Source: Crotophaga sulcirostris (lineage: Eukaryota > Chordata > Aves > Cuculiformes > Crotophagidae). From it: a DNA stretch of 64,000 nucleotides. The stretch lies in NCBI GenBank assembly GCA_013397455.1, contig VYZB01000024.1, positions 4,563,301 through 4,627,300 of the forward strand, in the 5' to 3' direction. The position numbers and the translations under genes are program-made. The notes beneath the pieces are model-generated. The model had not been told where the DNA came from. It did not search any database and worked only from the letters and a program-made list of their open reading frames with translations. Shown in pieces: positions 1 through 64,000 of this stretch; position 1 is the stretch's first letter, and each line of letters starts with the position of its first letter.

Positions 1-54317
<54,317 letters not shown>

Positions 54318-55198
54318 ACCGAGGTGGAGCAGGCCTCTGCCCTGAGACAAGGATTGAGGAGATGATAGTTGATACATCTGCATGAGGTGGCAGCCTTTCA
54401 GAACGACACAGAATACGTAGCAGCATTTGGAAAAAATATCTCAACGCTGTTCTTGGCAGGGACAGAATTCATATTCAGCATTTTTTGTGAGAGAGCAGTA
54501 ATGCCTGCAGAATCCATATATCATTAAGCGTTTTAAGTGGAGACTATGCATTTCATAGTATGTTTGACCAGATTAGTACTGTGTCCTGTGTTCTGTTTCA
54601 AATTCTTCAGTATAAATAAGCTCTATATATATATAAAAAAAAAAAAAGTTGCCTGTCTGAATAGAAAATGTCTTGCTGTGTTGTGTCCTATGGAAAATAC
54701 TGTACTTCAGGATTATGTTTACAATTGATCCAGGTGTTTATGTTTCTAACTTCTGTAATACACACAATGCAAAAAAAAAAAAAAAAAAAAGAATGGCCAC
54801 AACAGTTGCACAGTGCCCACCCTATGGCCTAGCTTCAGGTACTTCTCTCGAAGTGTAAAACTCAGGTAACTTGGAATGTATATCATATTGGGATATAAAA
54901 TATTTTACAGCTACAAAGCTAAAGAGGGAACATCACTCTTTTGCCTTTCCTTATTTTATGCATTAATACTTCCTCATTACATTCCACTTCCTTGGAATAA
55001 GTGCATTCAGATCCAGGCGAATGATAACCCTGGACATGGGTGAACATGAGGAGAACCAGCAAATCTATGATGTATATCACTTTGTCATGTGCTTATAAGT
55101 AAAACAACTGTTGCATTTACTGTCATTTCAATATATGTAAAAATGTGGCATTTTAAGGTTTCAGGTGTTGCTCAGTTAATGACTGTTAAACTATTGCA

Positions 55199-55204
55199 AA
55201 TAAA
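55199..55204 (+). terminator. Proximal poly(A) signal AATAAA
   Basis: The consensus AATAAA has a GU-rich element (TGTTGTGTGTGAGAGG) about 40 bases downstream and TGTA motifs upstream. It would give a 3'UTR of about 0.9 kb. Confidence 0.65.
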
Positions 55205-55667
55205 GTGTTCAGTACTAGGCTGTACATGAGAAACATTCCATGTTGTGTGTGAGAGGGTTTTGAAAGACAAGAATGTTTTTGTTCTAGGACAGAAATTCTT
55301 TCAGGTTTCAGAGGGGGTGATGGGGATTTCCTCTCATGTTTTTGTTGGCAGTTAAGGATGTGAAATGCTACTGTTATCGTCTAAAAGTTCAAATTAATGT
55401 TTAGTTTCTCTTCTGGAAATGTTCATTCACTTGCTGGTTGGGAATAGGTTTTCAAATTTTGTCAAGCAGTGTTAGATGAGCAGCATTTTATTTATGTAGT
55501 GAGTAATTGTGTTTGGATTGAAGTCCAAAAGTAGCAAGTGGGTGTTCTGAGAGGGGTGGGGAAAACAATAGTTTTAAGTTCATGTTACTTAATCAAAACT
55601 TCTCCCATAACTTTCAGTTACTTAAGTTGTGTGTGTAAAAGTGTGTTTTCTCCCCTCCTTAAGTGTG

Positions 55668-55673
55668 AATAAA
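55668..55673 (+). terminator. Possible middle poly(A) signal AATAAA
   Basis: The hexamer is exact but an A run follows directly and no clear GU-rich element is seen, so it is probably weak or unused. Confidence 0.3.
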
Positions 55674-56856
55674 GAAAAAAAAATCCTTGTAAAATAATCC
55701 TGGTTTTGCAGGCTGGACACTTTCTCTAAATAGTACACGGCAAGAATGGTTAGTGGTGCTCTTGTATTGTACTGGAACAAGAGGAGCATTGCTTTCAGAG
55801 ATAATTTCCTGTGATACAAAGAGGACCCCAAAGGCAAAATAAACTTGATGTTCTTGCTCTGTTGCTTTCAGCTCAGTGGAACTACTTTTATGCTGTCTGC
55901 TCCTAAGAGAATAAAGTTCACCTTTTCCAGGAATTGAAGAGATTAGTAGCCTGCAGCTACTGAGCATTTAAACTTGCTCCATTATGTTTTTTTTCTCTTT
56001 TGAAGATGAGATTGGAGAGGGGGTTAGAGTGAGCCACCAATAACTACTCACTAAATATGTGTTTTCTTCGGATATAAGGCATCATTTCCTTTTTACTACT
56101 GAGGTTTTGTTAATACTATGTTACAAGGTGGATTTTGCATCCTATAAAACAGTTGCTGTTTTTTTGACTCCCCTTGCAGAAAGTATAGAAGGAGAGAGAG
56201 GTCTGTCTCTAACCATTTTCATGTGAAAAACCTTCGAAACACAACAGCCATCTTTAACCCTACTAATCTCAGGCCTAGGTGAAAACTCTATATATTTTAT
56301 AGACTGAAGTTAAAGGGAAGAAAATACTTGTGATGTAAGTATCGATTCCTTTTAATATTTTTCTTTCTAGATTAACATTGCAGTATGATGACCTTTTTAT
56401 TCTCTGGTTATGTCCAGATAAGAAATCATAGTCTCAGTTATTGGTGTTAGGTTACGAGGGAATATGATGAGTGGTTTTTAGATCAGTGATGAACTCTGTA
56501 CAATATTTGCAATGCCATTATGTGGTCTTTTTATTTTTTCCATGAGAAACTAAATATTAATTAAATTGCACATTTGTTCTTAGCAGATTTGAAGGTTTCG
56601 AACCAAATGTGTTAAAGCTAATGCTTTGCCATGTAAATTTCCCAGCAGTTGTTTATCTCAATTGTATTCTACATACATCTGTAGAAATTTGTCAAATATT
56701 GTTTAAAGTTTTGTACATAGTTTTACTGTTATTTCTAGCCACTGTGCTGAACAGTATTCAAGTTATCACACAATATTGCTTTACACAAGGAAATGTGTGG
56801 CTTTTGTTTTGTATTTTTTCAGTATTTTCGGTATAGAAGTTCCTGTGTCTTATTTA

Positions 56857-56862
56857 AATAAA
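56857..56862 (+). terminator. Distal poly(A) signal AATAAA
   Basis: The consensus AATAAA is followed within 15 bases by TTA and an A run, then GTGGTGGGGGG as a possible downstream element. TGTACATA upstream could bind CFIm or Pumilio. It would give a 3'UTR of about 2.55 kb, similar to the long mammalian GLCCI1 3'UTR. Confidence 0.65.
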
Positions 56863-56889
56863 AATTATAGTTAAAAAAAAAAAAGTGGT

Positions 56890-59800
56890 GGGGGGACACA
56901 CAAAAGCAGTGATTCATTTATTTGTTTTGGAAGCTGTGTATGAAACAGCATAGAATGAGATTAAAGTTTAATATTGTTCCAAATTTACATCTAGAATAGT
57001 GTCAGCCATGTATCTTTGACTAATGTGCTGTGTCTTCTAGAACAACATAATCTCTTATCTCCTGACTTTTGCATAACACTGTTCTAGGAGGGGAAAAAAA
57101 TCTAAAAATAGATGAATGCTTAAGTATACTTTAAAATAGCATAAATATGCTTAAAGATAGCATATTTTATTTCTGCATAAAATGAGGTTGTTCTTTCTTC
57201 AGAGCAGACAAAAAAACCCCAAACCATCAGTTAAACCTTATTGGAAACTGTGTATCCGCTGCTGCATTTGTGGTATGGCTAATTTCAAGTTATCTGTTGA
57301 AAATTATGAAAGCCATTAGATGTTTCACTATGTGAAACTAAACTAAACCCCTGAAGGATGTGGTATAAATCTACTGACAGTCTTGGTTTCATGTTGTTTT
57401 GTATGAGTCAAGTGATTGTCATTTGACTTGCAGAATAATTCTTTCCAGATGGGGGGTGAGGGGGGATGGAGGAAGAAGGAAGAATAATATTTAAATACAT
57501 GTAAATGTTCCGAAGTCAGCGTTTACTGAAGAGCACTATGGTAATAACCATCAAGAATGGTTTAGTCCTTATTAACAGTAAATGGAAATGTAAGTTTTCA
57601 GCATCCCAAAGATTACGAGTTTTTGATGTGACACTGTTAAAAACATTAACTGAAAGTCTGGTGCCCCAAAGGGTGTAGTGTCCCGCCCTGGTATGAAAAT
57701 GCTTCATGTCCTTCAGTTAGAAACAGCTTGGTTTCAGCCATTTCATCATCAACGTAGATGTCTTGCTAGGAAGAGCTTTGTGACTGCCTTGTCCTCTAAA
57801 TGGGCTTAGCTGTAGCAGTTTCGGACTGTCCTTGTGTGGAAGGGCATTCTCTTCTCAATAATTACTTTCACAAAAGTGTGTAGGTTGTCCTGAAAAGACG
57901 TGATGCAGCTTGTACCACGGGTAACTTTTTCACCATCCGTGTGAACCTATGCCTTGCCTGGTTTGTTACAGTTGCAGTAACTGCTGCTTCCATGTGAACC
58001 ACACTTTGAAGTTGTGTGCTTGGTGTTAAGTCACTGTGTAGGTGTTCCTCAAAGCCAAGACGAGCAGTCTGAAAAGTGCCGAGAGTGGAGAGCCGATGAC
58101 ATAATTTTGCCTTGTTTCACTGCTTTGTGACTGAAAGATCTTCCTCAACTTGAATGTTACATTTTCTAGTAATTCATGGCTCTGGACGTGGGCTCTTCAG
58201 ATGCTGGAGGACTGTGTAAAGGGGAGTCCTTGGATAAGTATGCTGGAGGTAGAGGGCAACAGATAGCGACCTGCTTCTTATAGGAAGCAGAGTGCTGTCA
58301 GGAAAATGATTTATGACTTCCTAAGAAATCAGGTCTTGGGAAGGGCCAGATATTGGCCAAAGGCTAGAGTCTTGATATTTTCACAGTGTTTAAACATAAG
58401 CCTGGAGTAATACAAATAAACACAAGAAATTGAATAGATTAGAGATGCTGGCTGATACCACAGTTGCAAGGAAAGACCACTGAGGCTTAGCAAACTAGCT
58501 CCTGGCCTTGCTGTGTGGTAATGGATTGATACCTTTATCTGTTCCTTGAGGTAAAATCCAAGCAGCTTGAAGATGACAGATGACTAATAGAAGTATTAAT
58601 CAACTACTGTTGTAAAACAACCTGGCTGGCTTTGCAAAATATAGCCATGCAAACACAAATGTGAAGCTACACAATTGGGAGGAAATAACCATAGTTCCTG
58701 CGATGTGTTTCCAAATCCTAAACGCAAGGAAAAAGTGAGTGAAAGCTGGGAAAGTACATCCGTTACTGGGATGTACACGTACATAGTCGGTGCTTGGCTA
58801 AAGAAAATTATTTGATCAAGAACTGTCATGCAGTTAAAATATGTGTATCTTTCCTCTGTTTGCATTAGTGTCCTGGAAAACTATCTAGTTCAGGAAAGAC
58901 TGCAAAAGGCTGGAGGAGGTTCAGGGAAGAGCTATAGGAATGAATGAGGTACTGGAAAAAACACACAGCAAGGTTTTGTAGGAGCTCAACATGTTTAACT
59001 TAACAGTTGAGGAGTGACTTAATTCCAATTAGTAAATACCTGCATATGAAATACTTAGTAATGAGCTGCCGCAGTTTAACTGGCATGGAATACTAAACTT
59101 GAGCAGTAGGAAAATGAAGCTAGATGAATGCATGCTAGAAATGTGGATTTATTGTAGCATTAAGGGTAATTAGGTACTGGGCCAATTTGCAAAGGTGGAT
59201 TTTTTCAAGTATTGATGTGTTTAAAATGAGGTGATTTTACAAAGGATATGCTCAAAGAAGATGTTTTTATAAGCCTTCCTAACTCATGATTATTTGGAAC
59301 TTTTTACATTTCAGTGGATTTTAAAGAGGTAGCGTTTTTTTAACTACCTTAGGTATTCTTACCTCACTAAAAATGTAGCGTACTGCAATATTTTTAACTA
59401 GGGAATTCACACTTTTTTTTTTCAAACTGTCTGGAATAGCTCTTTGAAGATAATTTCTGGGTTCTGAAAATTTTTGGTTTGTGTCACACATGAATAAAAT
59501 CTTCAGTAAAGCAGAGGTACTTGAGTAGCTTTATAGTTGTTTTGATTTTTTTCCCCCTCCTCAATAGCACTGTGATTTTGGAGAGATGACAGAAAACTGG
59601 AGAGTAGGTGGTGTCATTTTGGAGCGCAATAGGTCACAAATAATGTGTCACTCAGGTGGGGCTGATAGGAATACACTGATTGAGAAGATAGTGTTTCCTC
59701 AGGAAAAACCACATTGGAAGTGAGTGAACATGCAAGGTAAAAGGCTAATTCAGTTGACAACAAGAAAGACTAGTGATCAAATGAAGCTGGGTAGAGAGGA

Positions 59801-61605
59801 CCACTTTTTTAAGAAGAACTTGAAATTTTATCTCAGGTCGTAACAAGTTCTGATGTGAAATTGGCTGGCTTGAGCTGTAGCCTGGAAGCTCAGATGCAGA
59901 GGAGCTGGAAGCCTGGGAGAAAAGGAAGTTGTGTAATCTTTTTTTCCCTTCAATTAGAGACTGAGCTTTTTAACAAAGCACAATTAGGCTAAGAACTGCG
60001 CCTGTAGAAATACAGGTTATGGGCATTTTTAAATTTTTTTTTGTCTGACCGTAGTGAAGTGTCTGGTTAAGCTTTGCATTGATTTGTACAGCTGTTGGTT
60101 GAGAAAAAGAGTTTGCTTAGGGCAACGTATGTTTAGTAATACCCATGGTAATCTATTTCTTGTACGCTTGTTTTTACTTCTCCAAATACGCTGTAAGTAA
60201 ATAGCGTTATCTAAATCCAGATTGTTAGGCATAGCAGTCATGTTAACTAATTCTGGGTGTCTAACTGCTTACTGCAAGATGGGATGAGATCTGAGAGCTC
60301 TTGAGATTTTTGTGGAAGGAGGTTCTTTCTACAAGGAGGAGAAAGGTTAAACTAGACTCCCTGTTAAGGTTCAGTGCCAAAAGACTGGGTGATACAATTA
60401 CTCCTTTCTGATTTCTTTTCAGATAAAAATTTCTAGTCCTGCCCTATCTCTATGATACAGAAATTTCTCAGGGAGTAGCAGTCTCCCTTTCCATAAGATT
60501 GGTGGTATCTTCAGGTTTGTTACATAGGGAAGGAAGAACTCATTCTTGTGAAAAACTTAAGTAGTAAGGATTTTGCCTTTGGAAACAATTTTTTTTTTTA
60601 AGAAATAGGACGAAAAAATGCTTGACTCTCATTTTGTGATTCTTTTGGATTCGAATCGATTGTACCTTCTGAGAGTGCTGAAAAACATTCAGCATTTTGG
60701 TGTCAGTCACTGAAAAAGTTTCAGGTGTAGCCTTACATCTTTGACAGTACAGAGATGGTACCATACTACAGGCTTTCACTGCATGGTTTTATTTGGATGA
60801 GGCATAATGCATGTATTTTAAAGATTGCCACTTCGTTCAGGGGCTCTTGTTCATGAAGTGAAGTTGGAGAGAATGGTGGATGTGTTTTCTGTCCAAGTGA
60901 AGAACGCCAAGGGGGCAGTTCAGACACTTTCTGAATTCAGTACCAAAGAAACCTGCTTCCCTCTGGGGAGGACTTTCTGTTTGGACCCTCATCTGAAGAC
61001 AAATACTAAACCTTTGGGGGAGGGGGAGATGAAGATGGTGGTTGTAGGTCTTTCACTTTTTTAAGCAATGGGAAAGCAAAGGCAGCCTAGGCCCTACCTG
61101 TACCTGATTTGGAGGGTAACCTTGTTTGTGCATATTTGTATGTACAGGACATCCTTTGGGTTAGGAAGACAGTGAATGCCTTCATAGTCCAGAGGAGCAT
61201 TAACCTGCATAAGTGTCATTTGTTCTCCAAATCAGGCCATCTACAGATTGCAGCTTGTCTCTTTGGTGGCATCCTAACTCAAAGGCTGTTGAAGGCAGCA
61301 CTGTAGCATCATTTGGTTTGTATCCAGTAAGTGAGGAAATACACCTACGAGACTGGCCAACAAACTAGACATTCAGGAAAAACAAACTTTTTGGGAATCC
61401 TGTGAGTACTTCAGTGTGGGGCATCCCAGCAGCCCAGGGTCTTTGGTACTTGTGTAGCTGCCCTGTGGTGCCTGTGGAAATGCACTGAGGGAAACAAAAG
61501 ATCTATGTGCCTTCCTAAACGGAGTTGTGAAGATATTCTGGGTGTGGAAAGTCAGTTTGCGGATATGGCCCTTTTGATCAAAAATTCTGTAGTTGTCATA
61601 AATGT
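56890..61605. other. Intergenic, mostly unique sequence
   Basis: No exon, RNA gene or recent repeat was recognised apart from the old CR1 piece at 58860-59200. Open frames are short and without similarity. In mammals ICA1 lies convergent beyond GLCCI1, but no minus-strand ICA1 exon is evident here. Confidence 0.7.
58860..59200 (+). repeat. Ancient CR1-type LINE remnant, ORF2 end
   Basis: The block TTCAGGGAAGAGCTATAGGA, then AGCTCAACATGTTTAACTTA, GAAGCTAGATGAATGCATGC and GGGTAATTAGGTACTGGGCC follows in order the end of ORF2 in old amniote CR1 elements (family text such as RELNLFSLTK, KLKLDKF, VINHWN). Many substitutions and small deletions leave no open frame. It is much more diverged than the 34061 copy, so it probably predates birds. 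Confidence 0.6.
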
Positions 61606-63300
61606 CAGCTGGAACAGGTTGCTCAGGCAGTGTCCAGCTGGGTTTGGAGGATCTCCAGGGACAGAGACTCCATGACATCCCTGGGCAACCTGTTCTACTG
61701 TTTGACCACACTCACAGTAAAAACAAAGTAATGTGGTAGGTTAAATGGAATTTCCTGTATTTCAGTTTGTGTCTATTAGAGACAGTGGACTGCCCAGAGA
61801 TGGACATCACTAAAGAAAAGTCTGGCTCCATCATTTTTGGCACTGATGCCCCTCCTCCCATTTCAGATATTGATCCACATGGATAAGATTTCTCCCTGAG
61901 CCTTCTACAGTGCTGAATAGAGAGGAAGGATTGAGCTTGGAGCAGGTAATCCTTGAAAATCAACCAGGTCTCCTGGGCTCCTATCCAGGGCTGTATCCCA
62001 TGGGATTCTTCCAAGCAAGTCCCTGAAGGAGCCAAAGTCTGCTCTTAAGTCCATGGTCATGACCCTGCTTTTTGCTTTTTCCCTATCCTCTCAGGATCCT
62101 AAACTTTACCATATTGTGGTAACTTCCATCAAGGCTGCCCCCAGCCTTCAAGTTCCTGACCAGCTGTTCTTTCTAGGTTTGAGATCTAGCTGAGCATCTC
62201 CCCATCCCAGCTTCTTGACTGTCTCAGGAAGCTATTGGGCTATCATAGGAAACTCCTGGATTGCTTGTCTCCTGCTGTGTTGTCCCTCCAGCAGAACTCA
62301 GGGTGGTTCAAGGGGAACAGGGCCTGTGAATGTCAGCCGCCTTCTAGTTTTCTGAAGGCCTCATCTACTCCCTTGTGATCAGCTTGTCTTGTAGCAGACA
62401 CGCACCACAATGTCACCCATGTTGGTGTGCCCTCTAATCCTGACCCATGAGGTCTCAGTTGGGTCACCACTCATCCCAAGGCATCCACATCTTCCCACAT
62501 AAACGGCAGCTTCCCCTCCTCACCATCCTGTCAAGTCGTACCTGAGGAGCCCATGTCCACCCATGGCAGTGCTCCAGTTCTGTAAGCTGTTCCACTACAA
62601 CTCTGATCTCAGTTTGATGGTGTCCTGCAACTGTATGCAGGCCTCTAATTCCTCCTGGTTGCTCCCCAGGCTGTGTGTGTTAGCATAAAGCCCCTTCAGG
62701 GAGCCACCTGGATCTCCTGGAAGTGCTAGGAGAGCTCCCCATTGTGCTGTTTGTCTTGGTGCTTTGCTTATTTGGGATCACCTGAGGTGAGCTCCTATTC
62801 CGTCACCTCTGAGGTCTATTCTTGACCATCAACCTGCACCCTTTGTTTGCCAAACCTGGACTACCACTTTGTCACTTGACTCAACAGGCCTCAGCAGTGT
62901 CTTCATAACATCCTGGACTGAAGTCCCTGGCAAGCTGCAAACTTACCTAGATGACAAGTCGGGTTGGCAGGAGGGAGTTGCCCACTGCTATCAGTTGCTG
63001 TTACCTCCTAGTACTGTTGCACAGCCCAGGCTTGGCAGTGTGGAGGCTTCATGGGACACAGCTCCCAGGGCACTGCCCTGTTCTGTAGATGCAGATCTGC
63101 AGGTGGAGCAGAAGAAAGTCACCAGCTCCCAGCTTTCACCATCGTGGACGTCTCTATTTCCCAACCCAATAAGCGCAGGCTCTCCCTGCCTGTCCTATGT
63201 GGGAGTCTCTTTTCCACCATCTTTGATGACTGGGAGAGGTTTCCTCCTCCTCCTGACAGACCTGGCCTCCTGCCGTCTTCAGGACTTAAGGTAGGCAGGA
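61606..63300 (-). repeat. CR1 LINE with internal deletion (endonuclease side joined to 3' end)
   Basis: On the minus strand, ORF2 endonuclease-domain text is seen: MGDIVV then VCY near 62420, and the post-endonuclease ETWLIFKDYLLQAQ near 61930. These pass directly, near 61920, into the CR1 3' region (61606-61915: complement of the FHRTIN-like and CCCTGGGCAACCTGTTCTAC blocks). The reverse-transcriptase core that should lie between is absent. The part beyond about 62700 probably continues toward ORF1 and the 5' region but is too decayed to be sure. Many stops make it inactive. Confidence 0.8.
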
Positions 63301-63561
63301 TCATGGTGTTGTTTCAGGCTCTGACCACAAACTGGGGGCAGGAACCATCATTCCGTGCCTTTGAGTCATGGTAAGACTGTCCCCAAGCTACTTAATGTTG
63401 CTGTGGGTCAGGTGCTTATTTTTTCCATGTGCAGAAACTTGAGCAACTTGATAGAGATTTTATCAATGCTGATGGTGAGCCCATTGGAGTAAGACTGCAG
63501 AGAGGCACTTGCTTCATTTTCGCAGTCCTCCCTGCAGAATGGAACTTGTTTTGGCAGTGCT

Positions 63562-64000
63562 ACACAACAGGAGGTCGTGGTGCTGGTTGATGAGAAGCAG
63601 GACGTGAGCTGGCAATGTGCGCTTGCAGCCCAGGCAGCCAACCATGTCCTGGGTTATGTCAAAAAAAGTGTCACCAGCAGGTCGAGGGAGGGGATTCTCC
63701 CCCTCTTCTCTGCTGTTGTGAGACCCCAGCTGGAGTATTGTGTCCAGCTCCAGAATCCCCAACATAAGAAGGATATGGAACTGTTGGAATGGGTCCAGAA
63801 GAGGGCTACAAAGATGATCAGGGGGCTGGAGCACCTCTGCTGTGAGGACAGGCTTAGAGTTGGGCTTGTTCAGCTTGAAGAAGAGAAGGCTCCAGTAACA
63901 CCTTATAGCAGCCTTCCAGTACTTAAAGGGGGCATGGAGGGAAGCTGGGGAGGGACTTTTTAGAAGGGCAAGTAGTGATAGAAAAAGGGGGAATGGCTTT
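63562..64000 (+). repeat. CR1 LINE fragment, cut by window end
   Basis: The plus frame from about 63577 reads DEKQDVSWQCALAAQAANHV, SVTSRSREGILPLFSAVVRP, QLEYCVQLQNPQHKKDMELL and KRATKMIRGLEHL, the C-terminal part of CR1 ORF2. A frame change follows after about 63850. The 3' end lies beyond 64000. It is a different CR1 subtype from 34061 (MSWQCALAAQKANH-type text). It is adjacent to, and opposite in direction from, the 61606-63300 copy. Confidence 0.92.

Larger units (their letters stand above)
54318..56880 (+). other. GLCCI1: GLCCI1 3' untranslated region
   Basis: This is AT-rich sequence after the stop with three candidate poly(A) signals. It holds an internal tract of 20 A at 54771-54790, a shorter A tract after TATATATATA near 54625-54650, ATTTA elements and a Pumilio-type UGUACAUA at 56712-56719. 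The distal end is placed just after the AATAAA at 56857, which is followed by an A run and then a G-rich stretch. The 3'UTR is terminal exon sequence; no intron is needed. Confidence 0.8.

Noticed and set aside
62869..63374. Overlapping open frames of 141 and 107 codons near the right end
   Set aside because: They lie within or beside decayed CR1 sequence read on the wrong strand, with no similarity to a host protein.
56890..64000. Search for minus-strand ICA1 exons, expected from mammalian gene order
   Set aside because: No minus-strand open frame resembled ICA1; its 3' end may lie further right. A protein-to-genome search over a longer window would settle it.

Overview
This is a window of vertebrate genomic DNA, almost certainly from a bird. 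The repeats are nearly all CR1 LINE fragments with truncated 5' ends, there are no Alu, L1 or B1-type repeats, and the single gene has a compact amniote exon structure. The gene is recognisable by protein similarity as GLCCI1 (glucocorticoid-induced transcript 1, FAM117 family), on the + strand. No prokaryotic, viral or CRISPR-type content was seen.

Layout. Positions 1-60 are the 3' end of coding exon 1, inside a CpG island that runs to about 640; the start codon and roughly the first 130 codons lie left of the window. Seven more coding exons follow: 19960-20111, 28718-28804, 37578-37694, 40776-40928, 47120-47330, 52770-52890 and 53969-54317 (stop TAG at 54315-54317). All junctions are GT-AG, the phases are consistent, and the visible CDS encodes 415 residues. 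The 3'UTR starts at 54318. It has candidate poly(A) signals at 55199, 55668 and 56857, so it is either about 0.9 kb or about 2.55 kb long. From about 56,890 to 64,000 is intergenic. No exon of the expected convergent neighbour (ICA1 lies beyond GLCCI1 in mammals) could be recognised.

The introns (19.9, 8.6, 8.8, 3.1, 6.2, 5.4 and 1.1 kb) are AT-rich. They carry a few recent CR1 copies (5171-5628 minus, 6063-6295 plus, 16925-17652 plus, 18354-18429 plus, 34061-34745 minus). They also hold a probable very old LINE fossil (10460-11780) and a short palindromic MITE-like remnant (42164-42222). Downstream of the gene are a fossil CR1 (58860-59200), a minus-strand CR1 missing the middle of its ORF2 (about 61606-63300), and a plus-strand CR1 cut by the window end (63562-64000).

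The predicted protein has no enzymatic domain. It is serine-rich and probably largely disordered, with two TQT-type LC8 dynein-light-chain motifs, a short predicted coiled coil and basophilic/14-3-3-like serine motifs. I found no new multi-gene system. The points most worth a second look concern splicing of GLCCI1 (a tandem NAGNAG acceptor inside the coiled coil, frame-neutral exons, an LC8 motif built across an intron), its alternative 3' ends, and the history of the CR1 copies. All calls are by eye from sequence; no alignment or database search was run.
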